DNA of 64,000 nt, taken from positions 62,001-126,000 of the forward strand of contig NZ_MPOB01000004.1 of the NCBI RefSeq assembly GCF_002148795.1. Reading direction: 5' to 3'. The translations under genes were made by a program, and so were the position numbers. The notes beneath the pieces are model-generated. The model saw only the letters and a list, made by a program, of their open reading frames with translations. It did not search any database and was not told the DNA's origin. Source of the stretch: Oceanibaculum nanhaiense. GTDB taxonomy: Bacteria > Pseudomonadota > Alphaproteobacteria > Oceanibaculales > Oceanibaculaceae. Below are positions 55,261 to 64,000 of this stretch, in pieces; within the stretch, counting starts at the first letter, position 1; every line of letters starts with the position of its first letter.

Positions 55261-55953
55261 ATGATCGATCTCTACACCTGGCCCACACCGAACGGTTTCA
55301 AGGTCTCCATCCTGCTGGAGGAACTGGGCCTGCCCTACAACGTCATTCCGGTCGATATCGGCAAGGGCGCGCAGTTCGAGCCTGAGTATCTGAAGCTGAA
55401 TCCGAACAACAAGATGCCGACCATCGTCGATAATGAAGGGCCGGACGGCAGGCCCTATGCGGTGATGGAGAGCGGCGCCATCCTGATCTACCTCGCCGAC
55501 AAGCATGGCAAGTTCCTGCCCAAGGGCGGGGAGGCGCGTTACGACGTGCTGCAATGGCTGATGTGGCAGATGGGCGGCCTCGGGCCGATGCTGGGCCAGG
55601 CGCACCATTTCCTGCAATACGCGCCGGAGAAGATCGAATACGCCATGAACCGCTATTCGAACGAGGCGAACCGGCTCTATGGCGTGCTGAACAAGCGCCT
55701 TCAGGGCCGCGACTATGTGGCTGGCGACTATTCCATCGCCGACATGGCGATCATGCCCTGGCTGCGCTATCCCGACCGGCAGGGCGTGGATATCGAACAG
55801 TACCCGGAGGTAAAGCGCTGGCGCGAGAGCCTGGAAGCCCGGCCCGCCGTGCAGAAGGGCCTCGGCGTGCTGGCCGAACACCGCCGCACCGGCCCGATCA
55901 CCGACGAACAGCGCGAGATCATGTTCGGCGCGAAACAGTACGAGAAAAGGTGA
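55261..55953 (+). CDS. glutathione S-transferase (Nu/Ure2p-like class)
   Basis: A 230-residue GST with a thioredoxin-like N-terminal domain (about residues 1-85) and an all-helical C-terminal domain. TWPTPNGFKVSILLEEL contains the Thr-x-Asn residues that bind glutathione in the YfcG/YghU class, and VMESGAILIYLA has the Glu-Ser that bind its glutamate part. Disulfide reductase activity toward glutathionyl compounds is typical of the class. ATG 55261 follows AAGGAAAGG. A terminator follows the stop. Confidence 0.92.
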   Translation: MIDLYTWPTPNGFKVSILLEELGLPYNVIPVDIGKGAQFEPEYLKLNPNNKMPTIVDNEGPDGRPYAVMESGAILIYLADKHGKFLPKGGEARYDVLQWLMWQMGGLGPMLGQAHHFLQYAPEKIEYAMNRYSNEANRLYGVLNKRLQGRDYVAGDYSIADMAIMPWLRYPDRQGVDIEQYPEVKRWRESLEARPAVQKGLGVLAEHRRTGPITDEQREIMFGAKQYEKR

Positions 55954-55958
55954 GGGGA

Positions 55959-55979
55959 GGGGGCGAAAGCCCCCTTTTT
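55959..55979 (+). terminator. intrinsic terminator after the GST gene
   Basis: GGGGGC (55959-55964), a GAAA tetraloop and GCCCCC (55969-55974) are followed by five T. It ends 6 bp before the start of the next gene, so that gene may depend on read-through or on its own promoter inside the GST gene. Confidence 0.9.
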
Positions 55980-55985
55980 CTTGCG

Positions 55986-56543
55986 ATGGACGTTATCCTC
56001 ATCGTCGATATGCAGGCCGGGATGCTGGATGGTGCGCCGAATCATGATCTGGCCGGCGTGGTCGCGCGCATCAACGCGCTGACGGCGATGGTGCGCGGCA
56101 GCGGCGGCCGGGCGGTGTGGATACGCCATTGCGGCCGGCCGGGCGACGGGTTCGAGGCGAGGTCGCCGGGCTGGGAATTCCTGCCGGCGCTGGTACGCGC
56201 GCCCGAGGATATCGAGGTCGGGAAGACCCTGAACGATGCCTATGCCGGCACCGGCCTCGCGGCGATATTGCGGGACCTGACTCCGTTGCGCGTGCTGGTC
56301 TGCGGCTGGGCCACCGATTTCTGCGTCGATTCGACGGTGCGCTCCACCGTCTCGCACGGTTTCCCCGCTGTGGTGGCGGCGGACGCCCATACGCTCAGCG
56401 ACCGGCCGCATCTGGAAGCGCCTGCGGTCATCCGCCACCATAACTGGCTGTGGAGTGAACTGATCGCCGATCCGCCGGTGCGTGTGCTGCCAACCGCCGA
56501 TCTGCTGGCGGAGGCGTCACCCCCGCACCAAGTGCGGGGGTGA
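55986..56543 (+). CDS. isochorismatase-family cysteine hydrolase
   Basis: A 185-residue isochorismatase-like hydrolase (nicotinamidase/peroxyureidoacrylate amidohydrolase superfamily). The triad is visible: Asp8 in IVDMQAG, Lys80 in VGKTLND and Cys113 in ATDFCVDST, with the cis-peptide region before it. The substrate is unknown. The last eight codons and the stop (SPPHQVRG then TGA) are supplied by a half-copy of the REP-like palindrome (56518-56542), so the native C terminus was probably a little different. Confidence 0.88.
   Translation: MDVILIVDMQAGMLDGAPNHDLAGVVARINALTAMVRGSGGRAVWIRHCGRPGDGFEARSPGWEFLPALVRAPEDIEVGKTLNDAYAGTGLAAILRDLTPLRVLVCGWATDFCVDSTVRSTVSHGFPAVVAADAHTLSDRPHLEAPAVIRHHNWLWSELIADPPVRVLPTADLLAEASPPHQVRG
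56518..56542. repeat. half REP-like palindrome, copy E
   Basis: CACCCCCGCAC (56518-56528) and GTGCGGGGGTG (56532-56542) form a perfect 11-bp hairpin with a CAA loop. It equals the right-hand half of copies B and C. It overlaps the end of the hydrolase gene and lies just before the convergent AHSA1 gene, so it may also stop transcription. Confidence 0.8.
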
Positions 56544-56558
56544 GGTCAGGGGAGCACC

Positions 56559-57038
56559 TCAGCCGAGGCGGCCGGCCTTGATGTAGTCCACCATCTGGGT
56601 GGCCACGGTGCCCCAGCCATCGTGGAAGCCCATCTCTTCGTGATTCTTGCGGGTTTCCTCGTCGCCATGGATGGCGATGGCCTTGTAGCGCGTGCCGCTG
56701 CTGATGCGCGACAGTTCCAGCACGCCGGTGAAGAAGGGCTTCGGTGCGGGGCGGTAGCCGGGCAGCAGCGTGTCGGTGAAGACCAGCCGTTCCAGCGGCG
56801 TCACCTCCAGATAGCAGCCGAGATTGGGGAATTCCTCTCCCTCCGGCGAACGCATGGTGGTGCTGAAGATTCCCCCGGGGCGCAGGTCCAGCTCGCAGGC
56901 GGTGATGCTCCAGGGGAACCATTCCTTCAGATGCTCCGGCGTTGTCCAGGCCTTCCAGACGAGTTCCACAGGCACGTCGATCTCGCGTTCCAGCACGAGG
57001 TCCAGTGTCGGGTCAATCTTGATGATGGACGATGTCAT
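56559..57038 (-). CDS. SRPBCC/AHSA1-domain protein
   Basis: A 159-residue protein of the START-like AHSA1 family with the motif [17 protein letters not shown] near the N terminus and [16 protein letters not shown] at the C terminus. Bacterial members with an ArsR partner are common but poorly characterised; a small hydrophobic ligand is assumed. It overlaps the ArsR-type regulator gene by 4 bp and is surely co-transcribed with it. Confidence 0.9.
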   Translation of the reverse strand: MTSSIIKIDPTLDLVLEREIDVPVELVWKAWTTPEHLKEWFPWSITACELDLRPGGIFSTTMRSPEGEEFPNLGCYLEVTPLERLVFTDTLLPGYRPAPKPFFTGVLELSRISSGTRYKAIAIHGDEETRKNHEEMGFHDGWGTVATQMVDYIKAGRLG

Positions 57039-57415
57039 TCGGAATTTTCCTCTTTCATTTTCATGAGATAGCTGTCCAGCCGGTCAAGTCTGCGCTCCCA
57101 CATGCTGCGCTGCCGTTCCAGCCAATCCTCCGCGAGCTTCATCCGTTCCGGCGCGATGCTGTAGGTCCTCACCCGGCCAGCCTTCCGCGAGCGCACCAGC
57201 CCGCTCTTCTCCAGCACTTTCAGGTGCTGCAGGAAGGAAGGCAGGGCCATGTCGTAAGGGGCGGCCAGTTCACTGACGGAGGCCGGACGGGCGCTTAGCC
57301 GTTCCAGCACCTGGCGGCGCGTCGGGTCGGACAGGGCACGGAAGATGCCATCCACGATGGCTGCTTCCGCCAATTTTCCACCGGCGTTTTCTGTAGCGGC
57401 TCCGGGTGTCGCCAT
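57035..57415 (-). CDS. ArsR family regulator
   Basis: A winged helix-turn-helix protein of 126 residues from the ATG at 57415; the frame is also open from an ATG at 57457 (140 residues, adding a Cys-containing MPGYGCC end). [16 protein letters not shown] and [17 protein letters not shown] are the typical helices. The metal-binding ELCVCDL motif of metal sensors is absent ([12 protein letters not shown]), so it is of the metal-independent group paired with AHSA1 proteins. A palindrome at 57463-57478 is its likely operator. Confidence 0.9.
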   Translation of the reverse strand: MATPGAATENAGGKLAEAAIVDGIFRALSDPTRRQVLERLSARPASVSELAAPYDMALPSFLQHLKVLEKSGLVRSRKAGRVRTYSIAPERMKLAEDWLERQRSMWERRLDRLDSYLMKMKEENSE

Positions 57416-57462
57416 GCAGCCTCCGTTGCTGTCGGTGCAGCAGCCATAGCCCGGCAAGAAAC

Positions 57463-57492
57463 TTAGGTCAATACCTAACTGTTGATATCAAC
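57463..57492. promoter_or_regulatory. ArsR operator candidate and adjacent palindrome
   Basis: TTAGGT-CAAT-ACCTAA (57463-57478) is a perfect 6-bp inverted repeat with a 4-bp centre, just upstream of the ArsR gene and typical in size for this family. Two bases further, GTTGATATCAAC (57481-57492) is a second perfect 12-bp palindrome. Confidence 0.6.
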
Positions 57493-57620
57493 AATATGCC
57501 GGGTGGAGCCCTGTGACACTCCCGTGTATAAGCGGGACGAGGGGGCGCCCGCCGAGGGGCGGGGTGCCCGGGCTGTCTTTGGGGCTTTCTTTCAGGCTTT
57601 CTTTTGGGGGAACACACGGA
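57493..57620 (+). promoter_or_regulatory. structured leader of the purine permease gene, possible riboswitch
   Basis: The 128-bp leader contains GACACTCCCGTGTATAAGCG (57515-57534) and then GGACGAGGGGG. CCCG (57521-57524) pairs with CGGG (57533-57536) around the loop TGTATAAG, and GGGCGCCC-rich sequence downstream can form a second hairpin. Position before a purine permease and the GTGTATAA element suggest a purine-sensing RNA such as the NMT1-type xanthine riboswitch. Not verified. Confidence 0.3.
57567..57610. repeat. 12-bp-period repeat before the permease gene
   Basis: CCGGGCTGTCTTTGGGGC and two further units (CTTTCTTTCAGG, CTTTCTTTTGGG) show a 12-bp period just upstream of the start codon. 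The pattern is a diverged relative of the repeats at 17662 and 23830. Confidence 0.5.
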
Positions 57621-58910
57621 ATGCTCGAGCAGTATTTCAAGCTCAGCGCGCATGGCACGACCGTGCGCACGGAGATTCTGGCGGGAATCACCACCTTTCT
57701 GACCATGGCCTACATCATCTTCGTCAATCCGGCGATCTTGTCGGACGCGGGGATGGATTTCGGCGCGGTCTTCGTCGCCACCTGCCTCGCCGCCGCCATC
57801 GGCACGGCGATCATGGGGCTGTACGCCAACTATCCCATCGCGCTGGCGCCGGGCATGGGGCTGAACGCCTATTTCACCTATGGCGTGGTGCTGGGCATGG
57901 GGCATACATGGCAGGTCGCGCTGGGCGCCGTCTTCCTGTCCGGCGTGCTGTTCATCATCCTCACCATCCTGCCGGTGCGCGAATGGGTCATCAACGCCAT
58001 CCCGCGCAGCCTGAAGATGGCGATCTCGGCCGGCATCGGCCTGTTCCTCGGCATCATCGCGCTGAAGAATGCCGGCATCGTGGTCGCCCATCCGGCGACG
58101 CTGGTAACGCTGGGCGCGCTGACCGCGCCGTCGGTCATCCTGGCGGTATGCGGCTTCATCGTCATGGTGGCGCTGGACGCCAAGCGCGTGCCTGGCGCCA
58201 TCATCATCGCCATCCTGGCGACCACAATGGCCGGCATCCTGCTGGGCGTCAGCGAGTTCAAGGGCATCGCCAGCCTGCCGCCCGACCCCAGCCCGACCTT
58301 CCTGCAGCTCGACATTGCGGGCGCCCTGCAGGTGGGATTGCTGGCGGTGGTGTTCGCCTTCTTCTTCGTCGATCTGTTTGATACCGCCGGCACGCTGGTG
58401 GGCGTGGCGCACCGCGCCGGCCTGCTGGACGCCGAGGGCCGCCTGCCACGGCTGAAGCGGGCGCTGATGGCCGACAGCGTGGCGACGGTGGCAGGCTCGG
58501 CGCTCGGCACCTCGACCACCACCTCCTATATCGAGAGTGCCGCCGGCATCAAGGCGGGCGGGCGCACCGGCCTGACCGCCGTGGTGGTGGCCGTGCTGTT
58601 CCTCGCCTGCCTGTTCCTGTCGCCGCTGGCCGGCACGGTGCCGGCCTATGCGACGGCGCCGGCGCTGCTGTTCGTCGCCTGCCTGATGACACGCGGCCTG
58701 GCCGAACTCGACTGGGAGGATGTGACGGAATATGTGCCGGGCGTGGTGGCCGCACTCAGCATGCCGCTGACCTTCTCCATCGCCCACGGCATCGCCTTCG
58801 GCTTCATCACCTATGCCGCGATCAAGCTGCTGTCCGGCCGCGCCGGCGAGGCCAGCCCCGTGGTCTATGTGCTGGCGGTGCTGTTCGTGGTGAAGTTCAT
58901 CGTGATCTGA
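57621..58910 (+). CDS. AzgA-like NCS2 purine permease
   Basis: A 429-residue, about 12-14-span membrane protein of the AzgA (adenine/guanine/hypoxanthine) branch of NCS2 transporters. Diagnostic motifs are APGMGLNAYFTYGVV near residue 75 and FVDLFDTAGTLVGVAHRAG near 250, and ALGTSTTTSYIESAAGI near 298. Substrate is probably adenine, guanine or hypoxanthine by proton symport. The ATG at 57621 gives the family start LEQYFKLSAHGTTVRTEI; the frame is open upstream but that part is the repeat-bearing leader. The ribosome site is weak. Confidence 0.9.
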   Translation: MLEQYFKLSAHGTTVRTEILAGITTFLTMAYIIFVNPAILSDAGMDFGAVFVATCLAAAIGTAIMGLYANYPIALAPGMGLNAYFTYGVVLGMGHTWQVALGAVFLSGVLFIILTILPVREWVINAIPRSLKMAISAGIGLFLGIIALKNAGIVVAHPATLVTLGALTAPSVILAVCGFIVMVALDAKRVPGAIIIAILATTMAGILLGVSEFKGIASLPPDPSPTFLQLDIAGALQVGLLAVVFAFFFVDLFDTAGTLVGVAHRAGLLDAEGRLPRLKRALMADSVATVAGSALGTSTTTSYIESAAGIKAGGRTGLTAVVVAVLFLACLFLSPLAGTVPAYATAPALLFVACLMTRGLAELDWEDVTEYVPGVVAALSMPLTFSIAHGIAFGFITYAAIKLLSGRAGEASPVVYVLAVLFVVKFIVI

Positions 58911-58930
58911 GGCGCGCCCTTCCTCTTGCT

Positions 58931-59030
58931 GTCATTCCCGGGCTTGTCCCGGGAATCCAGGGTTCAGCTTCCTCGGGCGATATCCAGCAAGCTGAGGCCT
59001 GGACCCCCGCAACAAGTGCGGGGGTGACGG
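58931..59030. repeat. REP-like palindromic element, copy C
   Basis: Left palindrome GTCATTCCCGGGCTTGTCCC with GGGAATCCAGG, ATATCCAGCAAGC in the middle and right palindrome ACCCCCGCAACAAGTGCGGG with GTGACGG. It fills the gap between the convergent permease and lepA genes and is the closest relative of copy B. Confidence 0.85.
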
Positions 59031-59069
59031 ACGGAGTGTGGGGAGACGGTTGGAGTAGGGGGGCGCTAC

Positions 59070-60878
59070 TCAGTTGTCGCCCATCTTCAGGGCGGCGATG
59101 AAGGCCGATTGCGGGATTTCGACGGAGCCGAACTGCCGCATCCGCTTCTTGCCTTCCTTCTGCTTGTCGAGAAGCTTGCGCTTGCGGCTAACGTCACCGC
59201 CATAGCACTTCGCGGTCACGTCCTTGCGCATCGCGGCGACCGTCTCGCGGGCGATGACCCGGCCGCCGATGGCAGCCTGGATGGCGATCTTGAACAGCTG
59301 GCGCGGGATCAGATCCTTCAGCCGTTCGCAGATCGAGCGGCCGCGATATTCCGCCTGGCTGCGATGGACCAGCATGGACAGCGCATCGACCGGCTCCTGG
59401 TTCACCAGGATGGAGACCTTCACCAGCTCGCCCTCGATATAGGAATCGAGCTGATAGTCGAAGCTGGCATAGCCGCGGCTGATCGATTTCAGGCGGTCGT
59501 AGAAATCGAACACCACCTCGTTCAGCGGCAGGCGATAGACCACCATGGCGCGGTTGCCGACATAGGTCAGCTCGATCTGCTCGCCGCGCCGTTCGGTGCA
59601 CAGCGTCAGGATCGGGCCGAGATACTCGTCGGGCACGAAGATGGTCGCCTTGATCCACGGCTCCTCGATATGATCGATCTTCACCACATCCGGGAAATCG
59701 GCCGGGTTGTGCAGCTCGATCATCGAGCCGTCGGTCATGTGAATCTTGTAGACCACGCTGGGCGCGGTGGTGATGAGGTCGAGGTCGAATTCGCGCTCCA
59801 GCCGCTCCTGGATGATCTCCAGATGCAGCAGCCCCAGGAATCCGCAGCGGAAGCCGAAGCCCAGCGCCGCCGAGCTTTCGGCCTCGTAATGGAAGCTGGA
59901 ATCGTTCAGCGCCAGCTTGCCCAGGCTGTCGCGCAGATGCTCGTAATCGGCGGCATCGACCGGGAACAAGCCACAGAACACGACCGGGATGGACGGCTTG
60001 AAGCCGGGCAGCATCTTGGTCGCCGGGCGGCGTTCCTCGGTCAGCGTGTCGCCGACGCGGCAGTCCGCCACGGTCTTGATGCCGGCCGTGATATAGCCCA
60101 GCTCACCCGGCCCGAGGGAGGCAACCTCGATGCGCTTCGGGTTGAACACGCCGACACGGTCCACCGGATGCGCGGCGCCGGTCGCCATCATGCGGATCTT
60201 GGTGCCATGCTTCAGCGTGCCATCGACGACGCGCACCAGGATGATGACGCCGAGATAGGCGTCGTACCAGCTGTCCAGCAGCAGGGCGCGCAAGGGGGCG
60301 GCGGGGTCGGCCTCGACCGGGGGCGGCAGGCGGTGGACGATGGCTTCCAGCACGTCGTCGATTCCGACACCGGTCTTGGCGGAAATCGGGATGGCGTCCG
60401 AGGCGTCCAGCCCGATCACATCCTCGATCTGCTGCTTCACGCGGTCGACATCGGCGGCCGGCAGATCGACCTTGTTCAGCACCGGCACGATCTCGTGATT
60501 GGCGTCCAGCGCCAGATAGACATTGGCCAGCGTCTGCGCCTCGACACCCTGGCTGGCATCGACCAGCAGCAGCGAGCCCTCGCAGGCCGCCAGCGAACGG
60601 CTGACCTCATAGGTGAAATCAACATGGCCCGGCGTATCGATCAGGTTCAGCAGATATTCCTGCCCGTCCTTGGCGATATAGGGCAGGCGTACGGTCTGCG
60701 CCTTGATGGTGATGCCGCGCTCGCGCTCGATATCCATCGAGTCGAGCAACTGCTCCTTCATCTCGCGCGACTGCATCGCGCTGCAGCGCTCGATCAGCCG
60801 GTCGGCAAGGGTGGATTTGCCGTGGTCGATATGCGCCACGATGGCGAAGTTGCGGATGTTTTTCTGCGGGATCGACAT
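59070..60878 (-). CDS. lepA: LepA, elongation factor 4
   Basis: A 602-residue translational GTPase that back-translocates or helps assemble ribosomes under stress. GTP motifs: AHIDHGKST near residue 15 (G1), DTPGHVDF (G3) and NKVD (G4). The LepA C-terminal domain with the basic [13 protein letters not shown] end is present. I chose the ATG at 60878, which gives the family start [11 protein letters not shown]; a GTG at 60917 is possible. It lies upstream of copy C and is in the same direction as pheT. Confidence 0.96.
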   Translation of the reverse strand: MSIPQKNIRNFAIVAHIDHGKSTLADRLIERCSAMQSREMKEQLLDSMDIERERGITIKAQTVRLPYIAKDGQEYLLNLIDTPGHVDFTYEVSRSLAACEGSLLLVDASQGVEAQTLANVYLALDANHEIVPVLNKVDLPAADVDRVKQQIEDVIGLDASDAIPISAKTGVGIDDVLEAIVHRLPPPVEADPAAPLRALLLDSWYDAYLGVIILVRVVDGTLKHGTKIRMMATGAAHPVDRVGVFNPKRIEVASLGPGELGYITAGIKTVADCRVGDTLTEERRPATKMLPGFKPSIPVVFCGLFPVDAADYEHLRDSLGKLALNDSSFHYEAESSAALGFGFRCGFLGLLHLEIIQERLEREFDLDLITTAPSVVYKIHMTDGSMIELHNPADFPDVVKIDHIEEPWIKATIFVPDEYLGPILTLCTERRGEQIELTYVGNRAMVVYRLPLNEVVFDFYDRLKSISRGYASFDYQLDSYIEGELVKVSILVNQEPVDALSMLVHRSQAEYRGRSICERLKDLIPRQLFKIAIQAAIGGRVIARETVAAMRKDVTAKCYGGDVSRKRKLLDKQKEGKKRMRQFGSVEIPQSAFIAALKMGDN

Positions 60879-60983
60879 GTTTATCGAAACGCTTTCCTGA
60901 TCCAGAATTCCTGTCACCGACCTGTTTGCCTAAAGGCGGGGCCGGCGGCTAGGAAAATATGTGGTTTCACTCTCGCGTCCACC

Positions 60984-61095
60984 GTCATTCCCGGGCCCAA
61001 GCTCCATGGGGTCCCGGAAATCCAAGCTTCAGCTCACTCTACAAGCATCCAGTAAGCAGAAGCCCGGACCACCGCAACAAGTGCGGGGGTGACGG
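60984..61095. repeat. REP-like palindromic element, copy D (diverged)
   Basis: GTCATTCCCGGGCCCAAGCT with an altered left palindrome, GCATCCAGTAAGC in the middle and ACCGCAACAAGTGCGGGGGT plus GACGG at the right. It is clearly of the same family as B and C but its left and right stems are broken by substitutions. It lies between pheT and lepA. Confidence 0.75.
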
Positions 61096-61107
61096 CCGGA
61101 GAGAAAC

Positions 61108-64000
<2,893 letters not shown>

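Noticed and set aside
57493-57620. Classical guanine/adenine riboswitch before the permease
   Set aside because: The three-way-junction consensus pieces are missing; only the GTGTATAA element looks purine-riboswitch-like, so another class was proposed with low confidence.
59109-61055. A 648-codon plus-strand frame opposite lepA
   Set aside because: LepA is unmistakable on the other strand; the antisense product has no family features.

Overview
The window is GC-rich chromosomal DNA with a dense, mostly co-directional gene layout, many 4-bp ATGA/GTGA overlaps, a complete System I (Ccm) cytochrome c maturation operon, a SUF iron-sulfur operon led by an Rrf2/IscR-type regulator, an intracellular PHA depolymerase and several solute-binding-protein transporters (Liv-type ABC, Dpp-type ABC, TRAP). 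This combination points to a metabolically versatile alphaproteobacterium, most likely of the Rhodospirillales type; that placement is inference. No transposase, integrase, prophage, CRISPR array, tRNA or rRNA was recognised.

Layout. 1-1.8 kb: the 3' part of a PhoD-like phosphatase gene, convergent with an alpha/beta hydrolase. 2.1-10.5 kb: an operon coding an acyl-CoA ligase, a complete branched-chain-amino-acid-type ABC importer and a PaaK-like ligase, suggesting uptake of an organic (perhaps aromatic) acid coupled to CoA activation. 10.5-18.2 kb: a small membrane protein and ccmABCDEFGHI. 18.3-20.8 kb: a second acyl-CoA ligase and a short-chain dehydrogenase. 20.8-23.9 kb (minus): AbrB-like membrane protein, aspartoacylase-like hydrolase, IclR regulator, divergent from 24.1-30.4 kb, a dipeptide/oligopeptide-type ABC operon ending in a 2-keto-4-pentenoate-hydratase-like gene. 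30.5-36.7 kb (minus): DJ-1/PfpI protein, class III CoA-transferase, TRAP transporter and a serine/alanine-glyoxylate aminotransferase, divergent from 37-40.7 kb: a large FAD/Fe-S 2-hydroxyacid dehydrogenase and a GntR/FCD regulator. 40.7-44.7 kb: PHA depolymerase, an M14 cytosolic-carboxypeptidase-like enzyme, a Spx/YffB-like protein and an aspartate dehydrogenase-like protein. 44.8-51.4 kb: regulator, sufB, sufC, sufD, sufS, sufU-type, sufT and an A-type carrier. 51.5-54.5 kb: a three-gene hydroxyproline operon. 54.7-58.9 kb: HIT protein, GST, cysteine hydrolase, AHSA1/ArsR pair and an AzgA-like purine permease. 59-64 kb (minus): lepA, pheT and the 3' part of pheS.

Regulation and non-coding structure. 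Likely intrinsic attenuators follow the livK-like and dctP-like genes, which fits high expression of binding proteins. Inverted repeats lie in the divergent IclR and GntR promoter regions, upstream of the suf operon and between the ArsR and permease genes. The permease has a structured-looking 5' leader that may be a riboswitch. Two kinds of small repeat recur: a REP-like palindromic element of about 100 bp (four copies plus one half-copy that supplies the end of a gene), and a 12-bp tandem repeat inside or just upstream of genes. Short tandem duplications, three with a 17-bp period, sit across stop codons at four gene ends.

No obviously new defence or mobile system was found. The best leads are the import/CoA-ligation operon with its odd ligase, the palindromic operators, the permease leader, the stop-codon duplications and the repeat families.
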